Both the position numbers and the translations under genes were made by a program. Of a stretch of 27,540 nt of DNA, positions 19,501-25,700 are shown piece by piece. This DNA is from Priapulus caudatus (lineage: Eukaryota; Priapulida; Priapulimorpha; Priapulimorphida; Priapulidae), in the NCBI RefSeq assembly GCF_000485595.1, contig NW_014577485.1, positions 1-27,540 on the forward strand, in the 5' to 3' direction. Every line of letters begins with the position of its first letter. Position 1 is the stretch's first letter. The notes under the pieces were generated by a model. The model was not told where the DNA came from and searched no databases. It was given only the letters and a program-made list of their open reading frames with translations.

Positions 19501-19885
19501 GCTGTCTTCGCTCCCTGGCTGATGCTAACTATCGGCATATTGCTCGTGATGGAGGGCCTGTCAGCGTTCCTGCACACTCTCCGTCTGCACTGGTGAGTGG
19601 CGCCACCTGTTGTTAAAAATGTGTCTCTGCTAACTTTAGTGAATACTGTAGCTTACCGTGTGTTACTGGCCTAAAGGAAAGCCGTCAGCTGGCATGTGTA
19701 ATGATTGGTACAGATTGTAGTACAACATGTACAATAGCCTTCACTGTAGGATTCTAAGATGTGTCTGTGGTTGCAGGGTGGAGTTCCAGTCAAAATTCTA
19801 TGTCGGATCCGGCTACCCATTTACCCCGTTCTCGTTTGAGATCATCTTGGACCAGGCTGAGGCGTCTGACCACGAAGTGCACTAA
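700..19885 (+). CDS. ATP6V0A: V-type H+-ATPase V0 subunit a, gene 1 (exons 3-20; 5' end outside window)
   Basis: This is the large membrane subunit of the vacuolar proton pump. Its N-terminal half is cytosolic and links V1 to V0. Its C-terminal half has about eight membrane helices and forms the proton half-channels facing the c-ring. Eighteen exons join in one frame (98, 129, 86, 127, 83, 94, 213, 151, 140, 137, 127, 119, 226, 108, 123, 118, 172 and 109 bp), giving 785 complete residues and a TAA stop. Adding the two exons seen in gene 2 gives about 851 residues, the usual family size. Residues E735, R749, H757, E803 and R813 (estimated numbering) match yeast Vph1 E721, R735, H743, E789 and R799 with a constant offset of 14. 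All internal introns are GT-AG. No frameshift or internal stop was found, so the gene looks functional. Exons 1-2 and the promoter lie upstream of position 1. Exons are listed separately below. Confidence 0.97.
1148..1276 (+). CDS. ATP6V0A: V0a gene 1, exon 4 (residues ~99-141)
   Basis: This is a 129-bp phase 0-0 exon. It contains the family signature [13 protein letters not shown] and [12 protein letters not shown], an amphipathic coiled-coil helix of the cytosolic stalk that contacts the V1 E/G peripheral stators. The acceptor is aaaatag and the donor is GAG|gtaggg. Confidence 0.95.
1961..2079 (+). repeat. 61-bp tandem duplication
   Basis: Two adjacent copies (1961-2021 and 2022-2079) start with gtgtttcttggcaccacact and end with gtgcaggatttagggg. 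The second lacks 3 bases and has one substitution, so the duplication is recent. Confidence 0.92.
2111..2148 (+). repeat. Short tandem array, 10-bp unit
   Basis: About four units of attcttggcc, the first and last slightly changed, lie just downstream of the 61-bp duplication. Confidence 0.9.
3140..3399. mobile_element. MITE-like element, ~260 bp, TIR GGCCAAAACAAAATATA
   Basis: The left end ggccaaaacaaaatatatg with tgtggttaccg is matched in reverse at 3361-3399 (cgtaaccacacctatatttt, then gttttggcc). Inner parts also pair: tagggtaggtagttaggg against aaatagggtgggtcagg is a direct similarity, and acattttatttt against aaaatgttt is inverted. No coding capacity. No clear target duplication was found. 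Confidence 0.7.
5204..5225 (+). repeat. (CA)n microsatellite
   Basis: About eleven CA dinucleotides in intron 4. Confidence 0.95.
6327..6412 (+). CDS. ATP6V0A: V0a gene 1, exon 5 (residues ~142-169)
   Basis: This 86-bp exon runs from phase 0 to phase 2. It encodes [18 protein letters not shown] and then GGQPLKLG, where the last Gly is completed by the next exon. It is the poorly conserved, acidic linker that precedes the FVAGV motif in all family members. The acceptor is tctgcccag and the donor is GG|gtatgc. A second sequence with the same phases and the same position in the protein lies at 9668-9777 and may be an alternative to this exon. Confidence 0.88.
6768..7893. mobile_element. Non-autonomous DNA transposon, 1.1 kb, TTAA ends
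   Basis: The left end ttaaggatactctcaa (6768-6783) and the right end ttgagagtatccttaa (7878-7893) are perfect 16-bp inverted repeats whose outermost four bases are TTAA on both sides. TTAA target duplications are typical of piggyBac-type elements, so this may be a piggyBac-like non-autonomous element (inference). An open stretch of 124 codons at 6964-7338 shows no transposase motif that I recognise. Confidence 0.75.
8173..8244 (+). other. Possible 72-bp cassette exon in intron 5
   Basis: The acceptor ccttccctgtgcag and the strong donor TCTTG|gtgagt flank 72 bp that stay open in the phase set by exon 5 (one leading base, two trailing). The encoded 24 residues have no known motif. Weak evidence; it could be chance. 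Confidence 0.2.
9668..9777 (+). CDS. Candidate mutually exclusive alternative to exon 5
   Basis: The sequence ttcag|ATGGGC ... TTG AG|gtaacg is an open, GC-richer stretch of 36 codons plus 2 bases in the intron before exon 6. It enters in phase 0 and leaves in phase 2, exactly like exon 5. It begins with Met as exon 5 does ([18 protein letters not shown]), and its end, TPADLQL plus a split Ser, would join directly to FVAGV. This resembles the PLKLG-FVAG junction of exon 5. The peptide is Ser/Ala/Asp rich and not conserved, like the linker it would replace. A longer version beginning at 9622 would be a phase 2-2 cassette. This is an inference from splice signals and frame only; chance cannot be excluded. 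Confidence 0.4.
10256..10382 (+). CDS. ATP6V0A: V0a gene 1, exon 6 (residues ~170-212)
   Basis: This is a 127-bp exon, phase 2 to phase 0. It encodes [20 protein letters not shown], then ACRGNVYL and ETPLEDPVT. This is the best conserved part of the N-terminal domain, at the start of its distal globular lobe. The acceptor is attgcag and the donor is ACT|gtaagc. Confidence 0.97.
10383..10840 (+). other. Intron 6 of V0a gene 1 with GTGC repeat
   Basis: This is a 458-bp phase-0 intron. Apart from the GTGC microsatellite nothing was recognised. Confidence 0.9.
10549..10590 (+). repeat. (TGCG)n microsatellite
   Basis: About nine perfect tgcg units flanked by tgtg variants. Similar shorter tracts occur at about 4140-4172 and 13043-13082. 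Confidence 0.93.
10841..10923 (+). CDS. ATP6V0A: V0a gene 1, exon 7 (residues ~213-239)
   Basis: This is an 83-bp exon, phase 0 to phase 2. It encodes [18 protein letters not shown] and then SRVKKICEG, the beta strand and helix of the N-terminal lobe (VFIIFFQG in vertebrates). The acceptor is tttgcag and the donor is GG|gtgtgt. Confidence 0.96.
11058..11151 (+). CDS. ATP6V0A: V0a gene 1, exon 8 (residues ~240-271)
   Basis: This is a 94-bp exon, phase 2 to phase 0. It encodes [18 protein letters not shown] and IEDLQT. The YPCPET motif is diagnostic of the V0a family. The acceptor is attctag and the donor is ACT|gtaagc. Confidence 0.97.
11152..12589 (+). other. Intron 8 of V0a gene 1
   Basis: This is a 1.4-kb phase-0 intron, about half of it the hAT-like element at 11453-12129. 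Its 3' end carries a diverged copy of the first codons of exon 9 (12489-12512). The remainder has no recognisable content. Confidence 0.88.
11453..12129. mobile_element. hAT-like non-autonomous element, 677 bp, with 6-bp target duplication
   Basis: The left end cagtgcctgaaatgg (11453-11467) and the right end ccatttcaggcactg (12115-12129) are perfect inverted repeats. They are flanked by direct GTAATA at 11447-11452 and 12130-12135. Subterminal regions also pair (cactggcc ... ttttggg against cccaaaa ... ggccagcc). CAGTG-type ends suggest hAT, though 8-bp duplications are more usual there. No transposase. Confidence 0.82.
12590..12802 (+). CDS. ATP6V0A: V0a gene 1, exon 9 (residues ~272-342)
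   Basis: This is a 213-bp phase 0-0 exon. It encodes [53 protein letters not shown] and ALRRGT, the long return helix and second lobe of the cytosolic domain. A diverged copy of its first eight codons lies about 100 bp upstream (12489-12512). The acceptor is gatttag and the donor is ACA|gtaagc. Confidence 0.97.
12803..13504 (+). other. Intron 9 of V0a gene 1
   Basis: This is a 702-bp phase-0 intron with a short degenerate GTGC/GT tract (about 13043-13082). Nothing else was recognised. Confidence 0.9.
13505..13655 (+). CDS. ATP6V0A: V0a gene 1, exon 10 (residues ~343-392)
   Basis: This is a 151-bp exon, phase 0 to phase 1. It encodes [14 protein letters not shown] and the family signature [12 protein letters not shown], then [12 protein letters not shown]. 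It is the last cytosolic stretch, leading to the interface before the first membrane helix. The acceptor is aaattttag and the donor is CCAG|gtacgc. Confidence 0.96.
13656..14135 (+). other. Intron 10 of V0a gene 1
   Basis: This is a 480-bp phase-1 intron. Nothing was recognised in it. Confidence 0.9.
14136..14275 (+). CDS. ATP6V0A: V0a gene 1, exon 11 (residues ~393-439; first membrane helices)
   Basis: This is a 140-bp exon, phase 1 to phase 0. It encodes [20 protein letters not shown], the highly conserved first membrane segment, then a second hydrophobic helix ending in [12 protein letters not shown]. The acceptor is cgttttcag and the donor is GAG|gtaagt. Confidence 0.97.
14503..14639 (+). 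CDS. ATP6V0A: V0a gene 1, exon 12 (residues ~440-484)
   Basis: This is a 137-bp exon, phase 0 to phase 2. It encodes [20 protein letters not shown], membrane helix 3, followed by [15 protein letters not shown], the conserved start of the lumenal loop. With the next exon it forms an N-Y-T sequon, a possible glycosylation site. The acceptor is tattgcag and the donor is AC|gtaagt. Confidence 0.97.
14640..15550 (+). other. Intron 12 of V0a gene 1
   Basis: This is a 911-bp phase-2 intron, AT-rich. No repeat ends or coding signal were recognised. Confidence 0.9.
15551..15677 (+). CDS. ATP6V0A: V0a gene 1, exon 13 (residues ~485-527; lumenal loop)
   Basis: This is a 127-bp exon, phase 2 to phase 0. 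It encodes the variable lumenal loop and ends in the conserved YPYPFGLDP. The loop holds a CPNSGPC motif, two cysteines that could pair in the lumen (inference). The acceptor is ctgtttcag and the donor is CCT|gtatgt. Confidence 0.94.
15949..16067 (+). CDS. ATP6V0A: V0a gene 1, exon 14 (residues ~528-566)
   Basis: This is a 119-bp exon, phase 0 to phase 2. It encodes [20 protein letters not shown] and the helix [27 protein letters not shown] followed by LFGV is a family signature. The acceptor is gtctttcag and the donor is AG|gtataa. Confidence 0.96.
16068..16474 (+). other. Intron 14 of V0a gene 1
   Basis: This is a 407-bp phase-2 intron with nothing recognised. Confidence 0.9.
16475..16700 (+). 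CDS. ATP6V0A: V0a gene 1, exon 15 (residues ~567-642)
   Basis: This is a 226-bp exon, phase 2 to phase 0. It encodes [16 protein letters not shown] and the next membrane helix, then [14 protein letters not shown] and a variable lumenal loop rich in Glu, Asp and Ser. The acceptor is ggtgacag and the donor is CAG|gtgagt. Confidence 0.96.
16701..17749 (+). other. Intron 15 of V0a gene 1, with repeat-like segments
   Basis: This is a 1.05-kb phase-0 intron. 16955-17160 (gtccgtccgtctgtccg and following) has the look of a dispersed repeat. 17169-17550 is GC-richer and carries gggtttacac and gcgtttacactggcgat, resembling the ends of the foldback element at 21608-21879, but in the same orientation rather than inverted, so it may be a broken relative. 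A run of ten G lies near 16837. Confidence 0.55.
17750..17857 (+). CDS. ATP6V0A: V0a gene 1, exon 16 (residues ~643-678)
   Basis: This is a 108-bp phase 0-0 exon. It encodes one long hydrophobic helix ([19 protein letters not shown]), then the basic cytosolic end [10 protein letters not shown], matching the LLLKPL-basic pattern of the family. The acceptor is ttcattgcag and the donor is CAG|gtgtga. Confidence 0.94.
17858..18655 (+). other. Intron 16 of V0a gene 1
   Basis: This is a 798-bp phase-0 intron. It includes an open hydrophobic stretch at 18015-18170 with a good acceptor but no in-phase donor (see findings). The rest is AT-rich with nothing recognised. Confidence 0.85.
18656..18778 (+). 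CDS. ATP6V0A: V0a gene 1, exon 17 (residues ~679-719; cytosolic loop)
   Basis: This is a 123-bp phase 0-0 exon. It encodes the variable cytosolic loop between the hydrophobic segments, rich in Asp, Glu, His and Gly (for example [19 protein letters not shown]), ending in EEEE. The adjoining FDFGE of exon 18 matches the E-rich plus FDFGD pattern of the family. The acceptor gtgtgcag is good. The donor GAG|gtcaga is non-consensus at +3 and +6. Confidence 0.88.
18779..19185 (+). other. Intron 17 of V0a gene 1
   Basis: This is a 407-bp phase-0 intron with an unusual donor (gtcaga). Nothing else was recognised. Confidence 0.88.
19186..19303 (+). CDS. ATP6V0A: V0a gene 1, exon 18 (residues ~720-758; essential Arg)
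   Basis: This is a 118-bp exon, phase 0 to phase 1. It encodes [20 protein letters not shown] and [16 protein letters not shown]. Arg749 in YLRLWAL corresponds to Vph1 R735, the arginine that displaces protons from the c-ring glutamate. E735 and H757 correspond to Vph1 E721 and H743. The acceptor is atgctttag and the donor is C|gtaagt. Confidence 0.98.
19421..19592 (+). CDS. ATP6V0A: V0a gene 1, exon 19 (residues ~759-815; second Arg)
   Basis: This is a 172-bp exon, phase 1 to phase 2. It encodes [15 protein letters not shown], the last membrane helix and [17 protein letters not shown]803 and R813 correspond to Vph1 E789 and R799 of the proton path. The acceptor is atattccag and the donor is TG|gtgagt. 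Confidence 0.98.
19777..19885 (+). CDS. ATP6V0A: V0a gene 1, exon 20 (terminal, residues ~816-851, TAA stop)
   Basis: This is a 109-bp terminal exon. It encodes [20 protein letters not shown], matching the conserved VEFQ-KFY-G-G--F-PFSF ending. A short variable acidic tail EASDHEVH and TAA follow. The acceptor is ggttgcag. Confidence 0.97.
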
Positions 19886-20468
19886 GCGTGCAAGCCGTCG
19901 CGCTGACAACAGCACCCTGCTAACACGTTTCACTCACAGTTTCTATAGCCTGAATCTCGTGTGATGTCTATCTATGATAACTGCATGCAATCGCGTTTCA
20001 CAGAGGCGTCTGCCCATGAAGTGATGTAGTTGTTGTTGCAGTTTGAAGTGCATAGTGAGTCTTGAAGACATCTCTGTTGAAGTTATCATATCTTCGATAG
20101 ATTGCAGTATTTTTTTCTTAGGTGAATCTCAAAACCTTACCTAACCCTTTTTGCGATGTAATCATTATCAGAGCAGACTTCAACGTACTAGCGTCTCACT
20201 GTAATATGATTTTTCTTTGATGAAGTTAAAAAAGCAGGTTAGCTTATTGCATTGTCTTCTCAAGAAATATTGTTGTTTGCAAATTTGAGAGTGCTTATGA
20301 AAATACCTAGCATTTCTGTAGCGATTTCTCGTTTAGTGCTACCAGATAATTATTATACTCCATCAACTGGTTTTATTTTTACAGAGAATAGTTATTGTGA
20401 GTGAAATCTGTTAGTCCATGCTTCCACTAGCATATTAACTAACTGATGGTATTTCTGTAATAGTATAT

Positions 20469-20945
20469 CAGAGAGTCCCCAAGTTATAAAGCTATTTTAT
20501 TCGGAAATTTCGCTTCTAAGTTCAGTTTTTGGTATGAATATCAATCAATTGCCATTCAGCATATTATTTCGATATGCATGTTGTCTTGTGTGCTTTTGTG
20601 AGAGAGTTTGGTCATGTCTTTCTCACCAGAAGAGCAAAAGTCTCCCCCGGATGAGTAGAAAAGCTGATAGTGATTGACAGCTTTATATATACGTTATATA
20701 TGTGCATCAGCCCCTTGTGGGAGATGTTTGCCTCATGGACGTTTGTCATTAGTTTGTATCTAATGAAGCTGGTAATATTGTGAATGTGTAATGAATAATT
20801 ATATAAAACAATACCTACGTAACCGCCAGACAGTGAATAAATAGTACAGCACAACTCTTACACATCGCTGCCGCCACACCTAGTTATGCTGTTCCACTGT
20901 CAGCACTCATTACTGTAGCGATTGTTCATAACTTGGGGACACCTG
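20469..20945. mobile_element. MITE-like element, 477 bp, ends CAG...GTCCCCAAGTTAT
   Basis: gtccccaagttat (20475-20487) is perfectly inverted as ataacttggggac (20928-20940). The similarity extends outward to CAG/CTG and inward for a few bases. An AT dinucleotide flanks both ends, a possible 2-bp target duplication. The interior is AT-rich with no coding capacity and includes the likely gene 1 poly(A) signal. Confidence 0.62.
20836..20841 (+). terminator. Candidate poly(A) signal AATAAA of gene 1
   Basis: This is the first canonical AATAAA downstream of the stop codon, about 950 bp into the 3' UTR. It lies inside the element at 20469-20945. A weaker TATAAA variant at 20486 and another AATAAA at 22293 are alternatives. 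Confidence 0.45.
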
Positions 20946-21473
20946 ATTGGGTATTAGTATACGACTCTACTGGCTGATGTGTGTAGTATGTTATGGTGCG
21001 ACGTTATCGCATCATTGAGAGTGTGAATCCAAGCAATCGACTGAAACGATCATGAAGCCAAGCTAATTTATTGTGCATAATTAACCCAACTAATGATCTA
21101 GTCATGCTGTAATACGGTATGCCATCTGCTAGGTCCCGTCTCGCTGCCAGTGCTGCGTTATTTATCGTGTAGCTTGCATGCCCAGCTTTGTAGGAAAAGC
21201 GTATATTCGTAACATACTTAGAATCTCTTTTTTTCCATGTACCCTCTATCCACGGAGGCTGGCTTCTTGCCGCTTATCTACAAATTTAAACCTATTTCCA
21301 ACGTATTAGCTTGACAACGTATTCTGCTCATAACGTTCCCCACTACCTGCGCTAGCAGATGCTATATAGTATACTGTCATATAGTGGCAGAATTAAACCT
21401 ATAGACCTTGCAGGTTGATATGGTTTTGCTTTTGTCAGACTTGAATGGGTGGGTTGTCAGAAGGTGTTAACCA

Positions 21474-21927
21474 AGGGCCCATTATCAGAAACATCGCATG
21501 CAGTTATGATTATTATGAATGTAAAATGTTACATGTAACATTTGCGCAACATTTCGTTTCAAAACTTGTGGCATTTTAAACTTGCTCGTGACTATTTTGA
21601 ACACCTTAAGCTGCGTTTACACTATCGATTTTTGTCAGCAAATCGTACCGATTTCAAGTGCATTCCAACACAATCGGCTGAAATTCGATTGTATTGGAGT
21701 CGGGAGTCGGGAGTCGGGCCGAGTTGGTTCTATTTCTCCAACTCGGCGACTTGACTCCGACTCCGACTCCAATACAATCGAATTTCTTGGAATGCACTTT
21801 GGTCAAGTCGGGGGCAAGTTGGAATGCACTTGAAATCGGGACGATTTGCTGACAAAAATGTATAGTGTAAACGCAGCTTTATGATGATGTCATTAATAAC
21901 TTGGGATGTTTCTGTGAACGGGCTCCT
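21474..21927. mobile_element. GGGCCC-type MITE carrying a nested foldback element
   Basis: The left end gggcccattatcagaaacat (21475-21494) and the right end gatgtttctgtgaacgggct (21905-21924) are imperfect inverted repeats with 17 of 21 aligned bases equal, similar to the end of the element at 1-697. The internal sequence is asymmetric because a second element (21608-21879) sits inside it. Without that insert the element is about 180 bp. Confidence 0.65.
21608..21879. mobile_element. Foldback (palindromic) MITE, 272 bp
   Basis: The two halves are long inverted repeats: aagctgcgtttacactat at the left against atagtgtaaacgcagctt at the right, with further pairing of tttgtcagcaaatcg and tgcattcca and of the gagtcggg/ctccgactc blocks in the centre. 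TTA lies on both sides of the AGCTGCG ends and may be a 3-bp target duplication. No coding capacity. Confidence 0.82.
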
Positions 21928-22479
21928 GAATAACTAGTAGTTAACAGTAACTGGAGACACAACTAGAAAGTTTCTAAATGCCGTACGGTAGACTCAATTC
22001 GATGCCTCCTCGGAGTACTACGTTTTAGTTCAGAAAATATTCGTTCAGCCCCCTATTTAGTTCATTTACCACTAGCGCGATGCTATCAACATAGTTTCTG
22101 TCTAAACCGTTTGCGAATTATTCAATGTTTAGTAAGGAACCGCGAGACTGCTGTCTTAGTTCACCCTCGGCGCAAGAGCACCGACTGTATCGTCGATGTG
22201 TGCAGTAAACTGTTGTGCATTCGTGTTTGTGTTTACCTCCCAGCGAAGGTAATTATGACAGCGTTGATGTTAGTGGCCAAAAAGCAGAAATGAATAAAAA
22301 CATTCCTCGTCGTGTCGGCATGAACGCTCTTGTTTGTCTTCGTTTTACTTCGTCTCTTCGCAATCGGTGATGAAGAGATAAGATGTAACATTTGCGTAGG
22401 CGACGGAACTAGGCCCCGATGAACCTTTGCGGAATAGCGAGGTAGGTGCGCCAGCCGGTTAAAGTTCACCTTGTCCCGT

Positions 22480-22642
22480 CGTCGGTAGGAATATCCAGAG
22501 GTTATTAGAGGCGATCATATCAGCGTCGTGCTACCTACCATACGGACCGTAACTGCCGTCTCTCTCGTTGATCACTGTATGCAAGCGCTACGTGGAGAAC
22601 GTAAGTTAAGCGGTTAACGACCAGTCGCTAGACACCGCAGCG
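22480..22642 (+). promoter_or_regulatory. Probable promoter / 5' UTR region of V0a gene 2
   Basis: This GC-richer, CpG-containing stretch lies directly before the gene 2 start codon, without a TATA box. It contains gagaacgtaagtt at about 22597, a good splice-donor match that could belong to an upstream untranslated exon. Placed by position only; the transcription start is not visible. Confidence 0.35.
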
Positions 22643-22759
22643 ATGGGTTCGCTATTCCGGAGCGAGGAGATGACGTTCGCGCAGCTGTACTTGCAGTCTG
22701 AGGCGGCATACGCGTGTGTGACGGAACTGGGCGAACTCGGCTTAGTCCAGTTCAGAGAT
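22643..22759 (+). CDS. ATP6V0A: V0a gene 2, exon 1 (residues 1-39)
   Basis: This is a 117-bp coding part, phase 0 out. It encodes [20 protein letters not shown] and ends in [13 protein letters not shown]. The LFRSEEM and LGELG-VQFRD motifs are diagnostic of V0a N-termini. The donor GAT|gtaagt is strong. Confidence 0.98.
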
Positions 22760-25700
22760 GTAAGTCGCTCAAGCTGGTTTTACTCTATATAGACTTAATT
22801 GAGCGGTTCACCGAGTTAATCAACCCGTTGTCTTTTCATATACTGTCTGCAATGCTATCGCGCGTATAAACGCCATCGTATAGACACATTCATTGCCAAA
22901 CGTTACAAAAATGGCGAACTCGTTGAAAAATGTTATAAATGAAAATGTCATTCCGTCAACAAGGTGACAGCCATTAGCTCTAGCTTTACGTTCACATGTT
23001 AATAAACAGCTCAAATCCTCAATGCACTTACTCTAAGATTTGGGACTGTCCCTCACCTCTCGCTGGTCCCGTTTCATTACACTATACTATTATTATTATT
23101 ATTATTAACATGGCCGTCCGAAGGGGGGGGGTGCGATGGCGTCGACCTCCCTTTTCCAGAGTTTACCCAGGAATTAGTTATTTAGCCGGAAAGTCAATTT
23201 GTTGCGCAAAATTAATGTTGGCGTAGGCCAATACTTTCGCGTGTTTATGCATAAAGCTTTTGTATCGCGCGTATTATTAAATACTTCATTAGCCATCAGA
23301 TTGCTATGAGTGATGAATCAATAATGAGTCACTCATGATTGACTCATCACTCATGACTCTTGACAAAACCAAAATATATTCTGAAATATTGCGTCATAAT
23401 TTTTGTGCAAAATGCTCCAAAATAAGGCACAGATTGCACCAGAGAGCATCTTAAACCTCAGCTTCCAGGACCCGGCTGGAGGACTTCGCGCTCGTGATGT
23501 GCGCTTTGCGCACCTGTCATGCCACTCCTTTTTTGAAAAGCTTGGGACGGGCCTGATTAATGTTATCTACTATATAACAGTAAGAAAGAGCCGAAGTGTC
23601 GTTTTCCGTATCTCCTCCGAAACCTGCCACCGCGTGCTCACGCAAATCGAGCTGGAGCCCTTCTTTACGGCCGGAATACATCCGCTACGTTGTTAGAACG
23701 CGCATTTTTCGATTGTAAACTGACTTTTGGAGCAATTTCTAAAAAGTTTAGTGCCGAAGAAATTTCGGCATTCATCAGAAACCGCACCAACTTTAAGATC
23801 GCCAAATCCTGCCATGCGCACACACGCACGCACCAATATACCATTGCGGCTGCGGCTGCATAAACAACAAGTACTGGCCCGCACGCTGTAGCGAAATGGC
23901 TAGTGTGGTGTGGCCCTGGTTGGGTGGTGGGGGTTGTGGGTGTCGCTTTGTGTGTGGTGCGTGTTAGCGCGCGCTGGGCGTTTGGCGGCACTGCATCGTG
24001 TGTCGGTGTGTTGTCGGGTGTTGTGGTGTTTTACCGCGTGGTGGTGTGCCGCGCGCCCAGTGTTTGTGGCTAAATGTCATGTGGTGTGCGCACGCCGGTA
24101 GCTGTATGTGGAATACGGTTGCGCGCCCTGTGCGGCCGTGTGTGCAAAATACAACGGAGTTCAACCGTCCCGCGGGTACTCTGGCCCCCAGCCTCCACAT
24201 TTTAAACGCCTTTTCGTTGTCTAAGTTACTCAGCACACACATGCCACCGACTATCATATACCATAACATTTTGAATTGGTGTAAAGTATTAGTGTTTCTC
24301 TCTATCGGGTTTTCAATGACAAGGATATAGCCTATACTAAATGTTAGATTATAAGTATAATAATAAATCATTTAACTTTGCTGTGAGCCTTCACCTAGCA
24401 TTAGCAACCACCAAAAACCGCACGCTAACGAAAACGGTAACGTAGACCGCACGCACCAAAAGCAATTCGCTGCGGTTATATATTCCACCCGCATTGCCAC
24501 GCACAGCTGTTTATTATATAATTGCGCTGCGGTGCGGTATGATGATTGCTATCGGTTATGCAGGCCGTTAGCCAGCTTATTATATTGGGGGGCGGTTCGT
24601 TTTTCAATGTAGGCATTTTTCGCAGGGGGTGTACAGGATTGTACGCAGGGTGGTCTAACCATAGACCCAGATTTGCGACTTTGGCACGCGAAGGCGGTGT
24701 CAGGGGCCCTCTCCCAGAAAATTTGTAATATATAGACGCCCGCAGATGCGTTTTCTGGCGCGAGCAAGGTGCGTCCGCACTCCCGACCCCCTCCTGTACC
24801 ACGCCCCTCTGCTCGCTGCGCGAAGGCGGACCACGAGGACCACAGCCGACCGAGCTGAGAGAGTGGAGGCGGGGTTCACTGTCACCCCTCCCGCCACGAT
24901 GACGATTTGCCAATTATTACACTAAATGCGAGGGATGAAATTTTGCAAATTGTTTTCCCACAAAAACTTTTTTTGCTCGCACTTGGCGGAGGGCTCGGGG
25001 GGGGTTCTTTTCGAAGCCCCCGGAGACCCCCCCTGAGCTACGGGCCTGTTGTATTTATTAGTATGTAGATATGTAGTATGTATTATGTAGTATGTAGTAT
25101 AGTAGTATGTGTATGTTATGTTTTATGTAGTATGCGTGCGTGCGGCGCGTGGGGTGCGCGCGCGCGTGTGTGATGTGTAGTTGTGTGGAGGTGTCGTGTG
25201 TTGTGGTGTGTGCTGTGTGTCGTGCCTGTTGCGTGTGTGTGTGTGGCGCGCGCGTGTTGTGCATAATTTTGACAACGGAGTGTAACCCTGCCCGCCGCCG
25301 TCCACAACTTTCAAGAAAATAGATCTTCAAAATTACTTGATGCATTTTGCTTCTTTTTTTTTCTCTCAAGAATTTGACTTATTATTGATGCTTCTAACCA
25401 GAATGATATTTTCAAAAATAATATCTAAATAAGTGAAATTTTGTGTTATTTTAAGATAAAATTTCAGATTTTATATATATTTGGATACAATTTTTTTTAA
25501 AACAAATATTGCTATATGACTAGAGTCTAAATATCAGTATTTTTCGTTTACAGTAAATACATCTTCAAATAAAAGTAAGAGATAAATGGTTAAACCGCCA
25601 TCCTCAAATCAGACCGTACTCATGCCCCGTCTGGAGGACGGATAATAGCTAGTTATAAATATTATTGTAGTGTGATATATGTGGGAACGTCGTTGGTTTA

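Larger units (their letters stand above)
19886..22642 (+). other. Intergenic spacer: 3' UTR of gene 1 and upstream region of gene 2
   Basis: The first part should be the gene 1 3' UTR. The first canonical AATAAA after the stop is at 20836. Two inverted-repeat elements (20469-20945 and 21474-21927) occupy about a third of the spacer. The last ~350 bp are GC-richer and presumably contain the gene 2 promoter. No other gene was recognised. Confidence 0.75.

Noticed and set aside
22233-22469. 78-codon minus-strand open stretch upstream of gene 2
   Set aside because: No motif, no conserved start context; the region is more likely promoter-proximal sequence.
23403-23696. 97-codon open stretch in the 0.8-kb repeat
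   Set aside because: The frame is broken in the other copy (26900-27200), so a coding role is not supported.
23964-24371. 135-codon minus-strand open stretch
   Set aside because: It overlaps GT/GC-rich repeat sequence, has no motif, and is also partly open on the other strand.
25058-25369. His/Thr-rich minus-strand open stretches
   Set aside because: By-product of the GT-rich low-complexity tract, open in several frames at once.
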